64,000 nucleotides of DNA from Flintibacter sp. KGMB00164 (GTDB lineage Bacteria > Bacillota > Clostridia > Oscillospirales > Oscillospiraceae): NCBI RefSeq assembly GCF_008727735.1, contig NZ_CP044227.1:124001-188000 (forward strand). Direction: 5' to 3'. This document shows, piece after piece, positions 15,991-26,237 of this stretch (position 1 is the stretch's first letter; the number at the start of each line of letters is the position of its first letter). The notes beneath the pieces were generated by a model. That model was not told the origin of the DNA. It worked only from the letters and a program-made list of their open reading frames with translations, and did not search any database. Made by a program: the position numbers and the translations under genes.

Positions 15991-17299
15991 GGCTGTATTT
16001 TTCCCCGTTGCGGGTCAAAATGGCTCCGATCTTCTCCCGCAGCCACTCCGGCTCCAGCACCTCCACCTGGTCGGCATACTGCAGGGCAAACAGCCGCACC
16101 CCCTCCGGGGCAATGGACATGGTCACCTCGGTGGTGCCGTCCTCTCCCGGCTTGGTGTACTGGGGAACCGGGCCGAAGAAGTCCACCAGGGTGTTGAGCA
16201 GAGTGACGGCACAGCGCATGCGCACAAACTCCGCCTTCCCCGGGTACATCACCGGGCAGCGGTCCCGGTACTGCACCGGGTCAAAGTCGGAGGGCGTGGT
16301 AAACGAGTCGGGCAGCAATTCCGCCTTTACGATCCGGTCCACCCGCAGGTTCATCATGCCCCGGTGGCGGCAGACCAGATAGTAATTTCCGTTGGACCAC
16401 ATGAGGGCATAGGGGGAGACATTCATCACCCCGTTTTTCTCCCGCCGGGCCAGCTTGGGCTGCCAGCGCTTGTCCTGGAGGACCAGGCGGTACTCCCCGT
16501 AGGTCAGGCGCACCTTTTTCTTCTCCCGGATGGCCTGGTCCAGCAGGTTGATGATGCGAAACTGTTCTTCGCTGCCCCGCTTGAAGGCGTAGCGGCTGGG
16601 CACATACCGGGTGTGCCGGGGGCGCAGGCTGTCCAGGACGGCAAGAAACTTCTGGGTCTGATTCTGGGAGATGTAGGGGTAGACCTGCACCAGGTCGGCG
16701 AAGATCCGCCACTCCCCCTGGGTGAGGGCATTGGCCAGGTAGTAGTACCGGGTTGCGTTGTTCCGGGTTTCCTCTTCGCCCTTTTTCTTGGCCTGCCGCT
16801 CCTCCCACTTCTCGTAGGGAAGATACCGGTATCCTCCCGTGGGCCGCTTCACCCGGGCCACGCAGCGCAGGCGGAAGGGGAAGGTGTTCAGGTCAAAGGG
16901 CACCTCGTCCTTGAGCAGCTTGTCCACAGCCGAGTAAGACGGGGCCTGGAAGGGCCGGGCGGTAACCTCCAAGGCGGCGTCAGGCTGGAGCACCGCCCCC
17001 TCCGACGTCTCCAGCACCACATGGAGGGCATCTCCCTTGGTGTAGGTTCCGGTACACACCGGCTCCCCTGTCTGGGCAAGGGTTTCGGGGGAGAACAGCT
17101 CCAGCAGTCCCGCCCCCTGGGTGAGCAGCCGGTTCACCGTGGCCCGGGAGGGGGCCTGCTCCATCTGCTGCAGATACTTGCAGATCTCCCCCACACTCAA
17201 CGGGTGCTCCTGGGAGGCATACTGCCGAAGGACCATCCAAATGGCCTCCAAGCTATGATAGGCGTTGCTGTATGCTTTTCGCTCTTTTTTCTCTGCCAT
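15983..17299 (-). CDS. WYL-domain transcriptional regulator
   Basis: 438 residues. Winged-helix N-terminus (SVGEICKYLQQMEQAPSRAT), WYL domain in the middle (VSPYALMWSNGNYYLVCR, NLRVDRI) and a WCX-like C-terminal part ending near LEPEWLREKIGAIL. WYL proteins control defence loci such as BREX and CBASS and bind small ligands or nucleic acid. It sits in the middle of the island, directly upstream of an AAA+ gene, and the repeated GCTCA-N7-TGAGC sites are its probable targets. The helicase gene ends about 85 bases upstream of it. Confidence 0.9.
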   Translation of the reverse strand: MAEKKERKAYSNAYHSLEAIWMVLRQYASQEHPLSVGEICKYLQQMEQAPSRATVNRLLTQGAGLLELFSPETLAQTGEPVCTGTYTKGDALHVVLETSEGAVLQPDAALEVTARPFQAPSYSAVDKLLKDEVPFDLNTFPFRLRCVARVKRPTGGYRYLPYEKWEERQAKKKGEEETRNNATRYYYLANALTQGEWRIFADLVQVYPYISQNQTQKFLAVLDSLRPRHTRYVPSRYAFKRGSEEQFRIINLLDQAIREKKKVRLTYGEYRLVLQDKRWQPKLARREKNGVMNVSPYALMWSNGNYYLVCRHRGMMNLRVDRIVKAELLPDSFTTPSDFDPVQYRDRCPVMYPGKAEFVRMRCAVTLLNTLVDFFGPVPQYTKPGEDGTTEVTMSIAPEGVRLFALQYADQVEVLEPEWLREKIGAILTRNGEKYSRS

Positions 17300-17383
17300 G
17301 GAAAATCTCCTGTCTGTCGAGCCGTGCGGCAGGTATTTTTAGGGACATAAACCGCCGTAAAATCAGGGAAGTGGGGCGGTGGT

Positions 17384-20300
17384 TTACTGGAACTTTGGCC
17401 CCGGGGCTCGCAGGTCAATGACCTGCTGGGTCGCCTGGGCGGACGAGCCAAAGGGGCGGCGGTAGCTCTCCAGCATGGCGTCACAGATCTGCAATGCTGC
17501 ATGCTCCTCTGTATAGGGCCACACGGGGAAGAGCTGTTCAAAATGATGCCGGCTGTTGGCCACCGGGATATGCCAGTCGGGGCAGAGGGGGTCGTCGGGG
17601 GAAATATTCTGAGCGGTTTGACGCAAATAGGAAAACATCCGCTTCAGCAGTTTCTCACAGGTCCCGCAGCTTAGGCCCTCCAGCCGCTCCGCCGCCCGGC
17701 GGCGCACCAGCAGGCTGCGGAACCGGTCAATCCGCCCGTTGCGCTGGTCAAAGCTTACCGCACCCCTGGGAATCGTCAGATGCAGGATGCGCAGGCAGTA
17801 CTGGTGGAAGTCCATCCCCTCCTGAGCGCCCCGGCCGGCAAATAGAACCATGGGCCAGAAGGGGGAGGAGAACCGGGCGGCACAGGCGCTTATGGCCTCG
17901 GAATTGTCGCCGCTGCCCACATCATCCACGTCCCCTGTCAGGCGGTCGGCAAAGGAGCAGGAACGGCGCCGTTCCCGCTCCGCCTTTCGGTCGGGCGCAT
18001 ACAGATCCTTGCGGGCGTTCACTGTTACCTTAGCAAAAGACTGGGATGGATCCAGCAGCTCGATCAGCTGCTTGGGATCGTTGTCCTTGGTAATAAACTG
18101 CCATTCTTCCAGCACCGCGTACAGGTTGCCCTCCGCACAGTAGCGCAGGATTCCCCGCTCCCAGTTGCCGTTAGTTTCGTTTTCCCACAGCCACTTCCAC
18201 AGGGCCTCCCGCACGCCATCCTGCTGAAAGTAAGCGTTGAAGGCATCCTCTATGCGCTGGGAATCCATCCCCAGAGCGCGGGCGCAGGCCGCTGGGGAGG
18301 CAATCAGGGCCAGCGCGGAGGTCTCATCCAGGTTGTACCGGGACTGAACATCCTGAACCAACTGGTCCAGGGTACAGTCGCGCCAGTCCTGCTGGGTCAG
18401 AGAGAACTGGTACCGATTTACCAGCTCTGTACAGTGAAGCTCCGGGAGCTCCGGCATAGGCTGGGAAACGGCATTTCTCGCCTTGGCATAGTCGCTGAGC
18501 AGCAACGCCCCGCCCTTCTGGTAGTAGTGGTACTCCGCAAAGACCAGCAGCTTGCTGTAGTCCCGGCAGCGGTGGAAGATACTGTCCGGCCCCGGGTCAT
18601 ACAGGGGGACAGTGGGAGGAACCCACAGCAGTTGGCACATTGCTTCCTGCAGATTCTCCCGGCACATCTCATAGAAGGGAAGATTCTGCTCCGGCAGGGT
18701 CAGCAGCCGCTCCGCAATGGGGACGGCCTCCGGGCCGTAGGCGAAGAGGGCCGGGTCATCGGAAAAGTCCTTCCCCACAGGGTCCAGCCGCTGGGAATGG
18801 TCCGGGTCCGAGTTGGATTTGTAAAAGGACAGGATCCAGGGCAGGGACAGGCTCCAACGCCGGTCACCCTCGGTAAAGCCGGCCTCCTCCAGGGCCCGGC
18901 ACTGGTCCCTGGTATGGCACAGCAGTGTGCCGCAGGGGTCAGTGCAGAGGGACTGGGGCGGATAGAGACGCAGGTGATGTTCCAGCTCCCCCTGGAGTTG
19001 GGTGCGCTCGTGGCGGATCATGCGGAAGCGCAGAGCTTTCTCCAGCCCGGCCCTGATCTGAGGATCTCCAGGAGTCTTGGAAAAGGCTAGGTGGAGGCGG
19101 CAAAGGGCCCGGGGATCCATTCTGGGCAATCCGTCGCAGAACAGGGGGGCAAAGTCATTCTCAAAGCTGGGCAGCTGAGTCAGCTCTTCCTTTTCGTCCT
19201 TACATAGATTCTGGTAGAGCCGGTCCAGTGCCGCTTCGTTTTCCTTGCCGGAAATGTTGGTATTGTACGGCGTGGCAGAGAGGAAGATGGACTTCATAGT
19301 TCCCTTGCCGCTGCGCTCATGCTGGACAATCTGGCTGTATACCTCGTTGGTTTCCTTCAATTTGGTGGTGTAGCGGTGAAATTCGTCCCAGATCACCACC
19401 TGGGGACAGCGCTTATCCAGAAATGTTCTGGTGTATTCTCCCCGGGTAGTCTGTCCACTGTTCCGCAAAGTGGCTCGTTCCGCCTCGCTTTTGACCGGAT
19501 CCAGCAGACAGCCCACCGAGACAGGCATCAGCACGATGGTCCGGCCAGTAGGCTGCTGTGCATCTAAAAGCCGACCATAGTTGACCAGACGGTCCGGCTC
19601 CACACTGGCCAGGCTGTAATCTTCCTGCAAATCTGCCCAGCTTTTGGGGGCGTACTTGCCCCGCAGTCCGTTTACAAAGCGGCGGCAGCCGAACCCAGAG
19701 AGGGCATCCTCGTCCCAGGTGTCCAGCCGGGAGAAAGCCTCTCTCTTCTCTTGTTCCAGTCCCCGCTCCAGGTCATCCTGAGTACGCTTGTTCTGTATCT
19801 TGGAGGCCTGCTGTACATAGTCGGATTTGAACCACTTCCACTTCCAGTCGCCAATTCCAATTTTTTTAACTGCACCCTTCAGCGCGGAGTCGGCCCGGAC
19901 TGTCTGGGAGCGGTGCAGTTCCTCCTGCACAACAGAGATCTCCTCACAGGTTCTGCCCATGGCTTTCAGAGTGTCTGCCAGCAGCTCATCCCCGATCAGC
20001 TCGGCGGACAGGCGGGAGGCTGGCTTGAGGGATTTGCAGGTTGCGGCAAGTTCCAGGCCTTTTTGTCCATACCAGTTCTCCAAGGCCTGCGCCAGGGCAG
20101 CTTTTCGCTTCCGTTCCGGCTGCAGAGCTTCGATTGTCTCGACACCCTTCTGGAGCAGTGTCGCCGCCTTGCTCTGAAAGTCTAGAGCGCATTTGTTCAG
20201 CAGGGCCTTGTTGGGGGCCACATAGATGCAGAGAAAGGGGGTGGGGGTCTCTTGCTTCTGCCACTGTTCCTGTGCCATCCGGCAAACGGCAGCCGCGGTG

Positions 20301-22084
20301 GAATAGGTCTTTCCCAAGCCTGCCTCGTCGGCCAGAAAGGCCCGGGATTGGCTCCTTAATATCTCCACAATGCGGTTTGCCCCGTTTCTCTGGAATGGCA
20401 GAGGCCGCTCCTGGGACTTGGGATTCTTCCGGCTGCAGCCAGGCAGCGTCCCGGACAAGGGGGCTGCCTGGCCCACAGCCGGAGCGGTTTGATTTGAGGC
20501 AGGTTCCAGCGGGGCCGGGCTCTGGCCGTGGGTGAGCTGTGCATAGTACCACCGGGCGAGGTCATCCTCCGGAGCGGCCAGATCCTCCACCGGTTCTACG
20601 GCATCCAGGGCTGCCTGGGACAGCAGCCAGTCAGACAGCCGAGTGTCCCGGGTCACGGATCCCTTCGCCATGGGGATCCCCTTCAGCAGATGGTCAGGGA
20701 TCCACAGAATGGTTCCGCTGCGCCCAAACAGCAGCGCCCCCTGGGAGGCCCGGAAGGACTGGATGGAGTATTCCAGAGTCAAAATATCACCGGACGTCGG
20801 GAAAGAGGCATCCACCCTTTGGGGCTCCCGGTACTCGGCTGGCCGCCAAATTTGTTCCTCCGACGGGGCTGACAGGGGGTGCAGTGGTCCCTTGGCCTCC
20901 AGAACTACGGTTACCTGCCGGGCTGTCTGTTTCAGCTTTTCCCGGCAGACATTCCCGGCCTGATCCTTATACTCCAGCTGCTTCACCTGGAAGTTGGCGC
21001 ACATCCAGGGTCCAAAGCGGTCGGGGGTCACATCCAGAGAGCCCCTGTCCTCTGGGGCAAAGGAGAAGGCGTGGTACCCGATCTGGATGTCGCTCCGCAG
21101 CCCCTCAAATTCCTCCTTGGTCAGGGAAATTTTCACCAGACACTCCACACTGGCATGTTCGTCACTGTTGTCATAGGAGTCCTTGGCCAGCCAACCCAGG
21201 CCGTGGGGGGTTGCGTTGGCGCTGCCTGTCCAGAGTTCGTAGACCGTGTCTTTATCTTTAGTCACTTTTTCCAGCAAGTAGAGCTTGATGTGGCTGCTGG
21301 AGGCCTTCCGGTCCTCCTTCGGAACCAGGTCGTAAAGCCGAGGGCCCCCGCCTTCTTGGTTCCAGGCGGCAAAGGTGTCCCAACTATGGGTCCCCCGCAG
21401 AAATTCCGGTGGTGTCAATACGATACTCCTGGCCGTGGCGGAGAACAGCTGTACCCGGGCACCCAGAGACACAGATCCGCCGCATCCGCCGAAAAACAGC
21501 TGGGCCGGTTTTTGGTCAAACTCACTGATCAGACGGATTCGCCTCAAATCGTGGAGCACAGCGGGATTTTGGAATATATTTTGGTCAAGCCATGCCTGTC
21601 CGGCTGCATCGGTGGATTCCCGCAGTTTCTTCAGATAAGAAATCAGCTGGGCTCCGCTCTTCGTTTCCTCCGGTTCGGCTTCCAGGGTGAAGAGCAGAGC
21701 GGTCTCATTGCAGGTGGAATTAAACTCCAGATTCTTGCTGTAAACAGCTAGGCGGAAGTGCCCTGCCTCGCTGCAAACCAAGGAGATCTTGGCGTGGAAG
21801 GTCTGCTTATCGCCCTGCAGAGGATGAAGAACGGAGGCTACCTCCTTCCAGGAGAGCGATCTGCCGCTTCCGCTGGTGCGCACCTGGACGCTTTGGGAGG
21901 AATGGTAGAACACCCCGGTAGCGCTGGGGCTGAGACGATCGTGAAGAAGCCTCCTCTGGCCCCTGGGCTTTCCCTGCTGGGCCTGCAGAAGGCTGGCCAC
22001 ATAGTGGAGGTCGCAGGTATAGGTAGTGTGCAGTGCCCAGCGGACATCTCCGGCAAATAACCTGTCATAGAAGGGTTCATTCAT
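17384..22084 (-). CDS. Giant PLD-nuclease / SF2 helicase fusion
   Basis: 1566 residues from the ATG at 22084, which has GGAGGTG about 7 bases upstream and overlaps the end of the preceding gene. N-terminal phospholipase-D-like module: FHAKISLV near residue 95, SHIKLYLL near 265, and WTGSANATPHG near 286, giving two HxK motifs. SF2/SNF2-like helicase follows: Walker A DEAGLGKT near 588, Walker B VIWDEFH near 900, motif III SATPYN near 938, motif VI RNGRIDRFR near 1450. This combination is typical of anti-phage or restriction-like proteins that translocate on DNA or RNA and cut it. I cannot assign it to a named system. Confidence 0.88.
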   Translation of the reverse strand: MNEPFYDRLFAGDVRWALHTTYTCDLHYVASLLQAQQGKPRGQRRLLHDRLSPSATGVFYHSSQSVQVRTSGSGRSLSWKEVASVLHPLQGDKQTFHAKISLVCSEAGHFRLAVYSKNLEFNSTCNETALLFTLEAEPEETKSGAQLISYLKKLRESTDAAGQAWLDQNIFQNPAVLHDLRRIRLISEFDQKPAQLFFGGCGGSVSLGARVQLFSATARSIVLTPPEFLRGTHSWDTFAAWNQEGGGPRLYDLVPKEDRKASSSHIKLYLLEKVTKDKDTVYELWTGSANATPHGLGWLAKDSYDNSDEHASVECLVKISLTKEEFEGLRSDIQIGYHAFSFAPEDRGSLDVTPDRFGPWMCANFQVKQLEYKDQAGNVCREKLKQTARQVTVVLEAKGPLHPLSAPSEEQIWRPAEYREPQRVDASFPTSGDILTLEYSIQSFRASQGALLFGRSGTILWIPDHLLKGIPMAKGSVTRDTRLSDWLLSQAALDAVEPVEDLAAPEDDLARWYYAQLTHGQSPAPLEPASNQTAPAVGQAAPLSGTLPGCSRKNPKSQERPLPFQRNGANRIVEILRSQSRAFLADEAGLGKTYSTAAAVCRMAQEQWQKQETPTPFLCIYVAPNKALLNKCALDFQSKAATLLQKGVETIEALQPERKRKAALAQALENWYGQKGLELAATCKSLKPASRLSAELIGDELLADTLKAMGRTCEEISVVQEELHRSQTVRADSALKGAVKKIGIGDWKWKWFKSDYVQQASKIQNKRTQDDLERGLEQEKREAFSRLDTWDEDALSGFGCRRFVNGLRGKYAPKSWADLQEDYSLASVEPDRLVNYGRLLDAQQPTGRTIVLMPVSVGCLLDPVKSEAERATLRNSGQTTRGEYTRTFLDKRCPQVVIWDEFHRYTTKLKETNEVYSQIVQHERSGKGTMKSIFLSATPYNTNISGKENEAALDRLYQNLCKDEKEELTQLPSFENDFAPLFCDGLPRMDPRALCRLHLAFSKTPGDPQIRAGLEKALRFRMIRHERTQLQGELEHHLRLYPPQSLCTDPCGTLLCHTRDQCRALEEAGFTEGDRRWSLSLPWILSFYKSNSDPDHSQRLDPVGKDFSDDPALFAYGPEAVPIAERLLTLPEQNLPFYEMCRENLQEAMCQLLWVPPTVPLYDPGPDSIFHRCRDYSKLLVFAEYHYYQKGGALLLSDYAKARNAVSQPMPELPELHCTELVNRYQFSLTQQDWRDCTLDQLVQDVQSRYNLDETSALALIASPAACARALGMDSQRIEDAFNAYFQQDGVREALWKWLWENETNGNWERGILRYCAEGNLYAVLEEWQFITKDNDPKQLIELLDPSQSFAKVTVNARKDLYAPDRKAERERRRSCSFADRLTGDVDDVGSGDNSEAISACAARFSSPFWPMVLFAGRGAQEGMDFHQYCLRILHLTIPRGAVSFDQRNGRIDRFRSLLVRRRAAERLEGLSCGTCEKLLKRMFSYLRQTAQNISPDDPLCPDWHIPVANSRHHFEQLFPVWPYTEEHAALQICDAMLESYRRPFGSSAQATQQVIDLRAPGPKFQ

Positions 22085-22517
22085 TGACAACACCTCCCCG
22101 TACCAAGGTACAGATCGCGGCATTCAGATCCTCTTTGGATGAATAAGTCTGCCAGGACTCCTGGTTTTGGACGGACCACGGCCCTGTGTCCGAAGCACCT
22201 AGCTCGTCCATCGTACCGCTGGCCATCTGGAAGCAGCCGTCTCCCGTGTACATAATCGCAATAATCGTGCCGCCGTCTACCTTTGAAAATGCATTCTGTC
22301 GCTTTGCACGATACCGGATGGAGAACTGATGGTTCCCATCCAAGATAAACGTGTTCCGCGCTCCCCTTCCAATCTCCACCGTCCTTCCCTCTCCCCGCAG
22401 AGCAGACAAGATCTGCTCAAATCCGGGATAGAAATTCCGGTCGGAATCTCCTGTATCTATTTGAAAGAGCGGTTTCAGAGAATGATCATAAAGTAGGTTT
22501 TCAAATGTCAGCTTCAT
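22077..22517 (-). CDS. Hypothetical protein preceding the helicase
   Basis: About 146 residues from the ATG at 22517, which follows GGGGGAACGCAA; an in-frame start 36 bases earlier is less likely. No family recognised. It overlaps the helicase start (ATGAATGA arrangement), so the two are translationally coupled and probably act together. The rest of 22518-22787 has no gene I can support. Confidence 0.7.
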   Translation of the reverse strand: MKLTFENLLYDHSLKPLFQIDTGDSDRNFYPGFEQILSALRGEGRTVEIGRGARNTFILDGNHQFSIRYRAKRQNAFSKVDGGTIIAIMYTGDGCFQMASGTMDELGASDTGPWSVQNQESWQTYSSKEDLNAAICTLVRGGVVNE

Positions 22518-22787
22518 TTGCGTTCCCCCGATCAGTCCCAGTGTAGAGCACACCTGCTGTCGTTCTCAAACTGTAGAAGGTCCCGTGCGCAGGAGGAAAG
22601 CCCTCAATGGAACATTTTTTTCATCATATCATAACCTACTGCCCTTTTCAATTTATACACAAAAGAGGTGCCCTCGTTCTCTATATGGCCGACCACGGAG
22701 TAAGTGGAACTGCGTTTGGAGAAGATGAAATGCTGACAGCAAGCCAGATTAATAAGACGCGCAAAGCTTGGCCTTTTCGACAGAATG

Positions 22788-22825
22788 AACTGGGTGGGAC
22801 CGGAACAATCCGGTCCCACCCAGTT
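22788..22825. terminator. Strong hairpin terminator
   Basis: Perfect 16-bp stem (AACTGGGTGGGACCGG and its complement) around AACAAT, followed by TTCTT on the plus strand. It lies just beyond the stop of the SLH gene at 22855. Confidence 0.75.
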
Positions 22826-22854
22826 TTCTTAAGAAGATTTTATTATGTGGTTGC

Positions 22855-25800
22855 TTAGGCCAGCTCCTTCCACAGGAAGGTAACCGCCTGAGCGCGGGTC
22901 ACGACCACATCGGGGCTGAAATTGTTGCCTCCGGTACCGCTGGTGATGCCGTTGGCATCCCCCCAGGCAACCGCATTGGCATAGTAGGCGTTGGTGGCTA
23001 CGTCGTCAAAACTGCTGCCGGATACCACCGGAGAGCCAGCGGCGCGCCACTGGAAGGTGACTGCCTGGGCGCGGGTCACCGCAGCGTCAGGGCCGAAGGT
23101 GTCGGCACTGGTACCGCTGGTCACGCCGTTGGCAACCGCCCACAGCACCGCGTCATAGTAGTAGTCGCTGGTGCTCACATCGGTGAAGGGGTTGGCGCCG
23201 GTGGCCTTGGGGGAGCCGTGGGCTCTCCACAGGAAGGTCACCATCTGGGCACGGGTCACGGTCACATTGGGGCTGAAGGTTGTAGCGCTGGTTCCCCCGG
23301 TCACACCGTTGTCCACGGCCCACAGCACGGCATCATAGTAGAAGTCGTTAGTGGTCACATCAGAGAAGGGGTTGACCTGCTCCTCGGTGACCTCCACGAA
23401 GGTGGCGGTGATTTCCACCTTAGAGCCAGGCATGGTGAAGGTAAACTTGCCGTTGCCCTTGTCGGTGAGCTTCACGGTGTCGTCATTCTTGTCGGTGACA
23501 ATCAGTTTATCCAGCTCATAACCGGTATTGGGCTTGACCGTGATGGTCACGGTATCTCCCTTATCGGCACGGCTGGGAGAGACAGCAACCTTACCGTTGG
23601 TGGTTTTATTCACAGATACAATGTAGTCGCCGCTGACAGAGTTAGAACCGCCGCCGCTGGGATAGCTGGGAATATTCTTGGAAATTTCTCCTGTAGCAGA
23701 AATGGTACCACCATAGGGGAATTCTTCTGTATTGTCTCCAATCTTAAGAACCTTCCCATTGCCCACTGCAATAGATCCATCCTGTTTTACCTGTACAGGT
23801 CCTGCAAGCACAGTAATTTGCGTGCCGCTACCCAACGTAATAACACAGTTATTTTCTGCTGTCACAGTTCCATCTTCATTTATAACGCCGGTTTTCCCTT
23901 CAGGGAACGTGACTGTTGTGCTGCCAATAGTCATTATTTGAGAAAATACTCTGCCGAATTGATCAACCACGCATCCATTTGAGAAATATACTTCTCCATT
24001 AGGCATTGTAATAAAGGAACCAGCCGGCAGATGAGTGCCTGCATCGTCAGTGTAGACTTCGTCAAGACTGCCAAGCGCGATAGAAGCGGAAATATTGTCC
24101 GGAAGATTCATTACAGTTCCACTATCTTTTAAGAGTGCTCCACCCTGTGGCAAAGTCAACAAGTTATCACCTGTAACTACACATCCGGTTCCAAGTGTAT
24201 AGGTAGCCCCATCCACAGACATACTTGCAGAACCATCAATTTCCATAGACCCATCACGCTCTAAATTCATAGTTCCAGAATTCAGTGTAACGGTACCCAT
24301 TTCTTCAGAAAGGGTAGCTGTGCTTCCTACAGGAATGATGAGGGAACCATCTTCCGCAATACCCGTTTGGGTGTCATCGGGAAGTGTGGCAATACCTGTA
24401 TTTGCATTGATGATTCCGGTTTCCTCACCGCTTAATTCGTAGGAAACGGTCACACCATTGCTAGCCGTAACGTCAACAGTGGTACCAGCTATCAAATCAA
24501 GAACAAAGTCACCGTTCACATCCTCGCTCAGTTTTCCGGTTGTTTCGGGTAGAGTTATCTCACTGATGGTGCTATTTGTTGCATTTGTGATAACAGTATC
24601 CGTTTTTCCTGCCAACTGGATTGTAGAGTTTTCAAATTGAACAGTACCTGTTTCGTATGTACCTCCACCTACAGGATTAACGGTTGCTTCAATTGCGCAG
24701 GCTGACGAGTTTGTTGCTTTTACCGTGCTGTTGGTGATTGTAACAGATGCGCTGCCCTCTGTGGATGTATCTGCGTTTCCTCCCATACCGCTTCTGGCGG
24801 CAATAGCCGCACCCGCTCCATTGGAACTGCTGCCATTGCTGGAATTTGTAGCGGCAGAGATATCGCTGTTATCAATAGAAATTGTAGCAATTTTACCATA
24901 GGCAGCTATTCCTGCACGAATTGCCGCTGCCGTTCTTGCCACTACAGTGCTATTTTTAATTTCAATGGAGGCCCTATCTACACCACCGTCATTATCTCCC
25001 ACTGCGATGCCGTCTCGCAATATGGTACCGGTTGCGTTTTTGGACTCACAAAAAACGTAACTATCTTCTATGATAAGGTAATTTTTACAATGCGGATATC
25101 CACCAATATATATTCCTTGCCATCCCCCATCGTCCACCATTTTAATATTGCTGTTATTACAGATTTTCAATGTTTGTGTTGACGAAGATTTTGAGTAGAT
25201 ATACAGCTGATTACCCTGTACTGAGCTATTGTCAATTACCAGATTTGCCGTTCCAGATTCGGAAGCTTGTAGCATTATATCCGAAACTTCTAGATTGCTC
25301 TTGATAATATTTACATTGATTTGCTTGGCTGCACTATTCCCCACAGATATTTTACATGAGCCTGTTGCAGTTGTGTTCTGAATTGTGAGATCACAGTTAT
25401 TTGTTGCGTGGAGGAGAATCTTTGGTTTCGCTGCAACAACATTGATTTGAGTTTGTGTTAAATTTGCAGCAACACTACCCCGGGCGCTCCATAACTGAAT
25501 AGGGCGAGTTTCATCCTCAATCGTCCCATTAAATGTGTAATTTACGTTTTCCACATCTAATCTTAAGTCATAGTCAGACTCTGATTCTGCGCCACCGATA
25601 GAAATGCCTCTTGACGCAGAAATAGTTAAGTTGATGCTATTTAACGATATCAAACCAGTGGATGGCTGTACATATCTGATTCCGGAATTCTCGCTTGTAA
25701 TTAACAAGGAGCCAGGATTTGCACTATCCGTGGAAATGCTCAAACCACCCAATGCCTCGATACCAGAAACCGACTCGCCTGTTACCGTAATCGAGTTGGT

Positions 25801-26148
25801 TGTTCCAGCCTCAAGCAAAATTGTCGTTCCATCGGGAACCGTAATTCCGTTGGCACCAGATACCGACATTTGTAATCCGCCCAAAGTCAGCGTTTTTGTT
25901 GCACTGTTCCAGCTCCACCCTTCTGAGTCCATCATGTCTTGGGATTCTAAGTCCGCAGGGATAGACAACGCCTCTGTCCGAGTAATGATACCCCGCCCTT
26001 GAGAATCTGCATTTTCCTGGGTGGTTTCGCTCGTAGGACTTGTAGTCTTTTTAGAACTCTCTGCCTCATCCGCCGCTATCGCTACCGTGGGCAGCAGGCC
26101 CATCAGCAGACATAGGCTCAGTAATGTTGCCAATATTCGCCGTTTCAT
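22855..26148 (-). CDS. SLH-domain surface protein 1 (phase cassette B)
   Basis: 1097 residues. N-terminal signal peptide (MKRRILATLLSLCLLMGLL, cleavage near AIAADE). Residues 60-560 are a beta-helix-like carbohydrate-binding or adhesin-type region rich in Asn/Ser/Thr; residues about 850-930 form a bacterial-repeat domain (GYELDKLIV). Three SLH repeats (NPFSDV, NPFTDV, SSFDDV) at about 935-1097 anchor it to the cell-wall polymer. AAGGAGG precedes the ATG. Upstream lie a broken zinc-ribbon gene and the invertible element at 26535-26793, whose promoter points away from this gene as assembled, so expression is predicted OFF. Confidence 0.92.
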   Translation of the reverse strand: MKRRILATLLSLCLLMGLLPTVAIAADEAESSKKTTSPTSETTQENADSQGRGIITRTEALSIPADLESQDMMDSEGWSWNSATKTLTLGGLQMSVSGANGITVPDGTTILLEAGTTNSITVTGESVSGIEALGGLSISTDSANPGSLLITSENSGIRYVQPSTGLISLNSINLTISASRGISIGGAESESDYDLRLDVENVNYTFNGTIEDETRPIQLWSARGSVAANLTQTQINVVAAKPKILLHATNNCDLTIQNTTATGSCKISVGNSAAKQINVNIIKSNLEVSDIMLQASESGTANLVIDNSSVQGNQLYIYSKSSSTQTLKICNNSNIKMVDDGGWQGIYIGGYPHCKNYLIIEDSYVFCESKNATGTILRDGIAVGDNDGGVDRASIEIKNSTVVARTAAAIRAGIAAYGKIATISIDNSDISAATNSSNGSSSNGAGAAIAARSGMGGNADTSTEGSASVTITNSTVKATNSSACAIEATVNPVGGGTYETGTVQFENSTIQLAGKTDTVITNATNSTISEITLPETTGKLSEDVNGDFVLDLIAGTTVDVTASNGVTVSYELSGEETGIINANTGIATLPDDTQTGIAEDGSLIIPVGSTATLSEEMGTVTLNSGTMNLERDGSMEIDGSASMSVDGATYTLGTGCVVTGDNLLTLPQGGALLKDSGTVMNLPDNISASIALGSLDEVYTDDAGTHLPAGSFITMPNGEVYFSNGCVVDQFGRVFSQIMTIGSTTVTFPEGKTGVINEDGTVTAENNCVITLGSGTQITVLAGPVQVKQDGSIAVGNGKVLKIGDNTEEFPYGGTISATGEISKNIPSYPSGGGSNSVSGDYIVSVNKTTNGKVAVSPSRADKGDTVTITVKPNTGYELDKLIVTDKNDDTVKLTDKGNGKFTFTMPGSKVEITATFVEVTEEQVNPFSDVTTNDFYYDAVLWAVDNGVTGGTSATTFSPNVTVTRAQMVTFLWRAHGSPKATGANPFTDVSTSDYYYDAVLWAVANGVTSGTSADTFGPDAAVTRAQAVTFQWRAAGSPVVSGSSFDDVATNAYYANAVAWGDANGITSGTGGNNFSPDVVVTRAQAVTFLWKELA

Positions 26149-26237
26149 TTGGTTTCCTCCTTGTAAATTCCTTATCTATCCCTACATCGCAGGGCTGAGA
26201 TAACAGATAAGTGGGTTGCACTTTTTCGGCTTTAGCA

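Noticed and set aside
17384-22084. Assignment of the helicase to DISARM, Mokosh or another named defence system
   Set aside because: Partner genes and domain order do not fit well enough, and no database search was possible.
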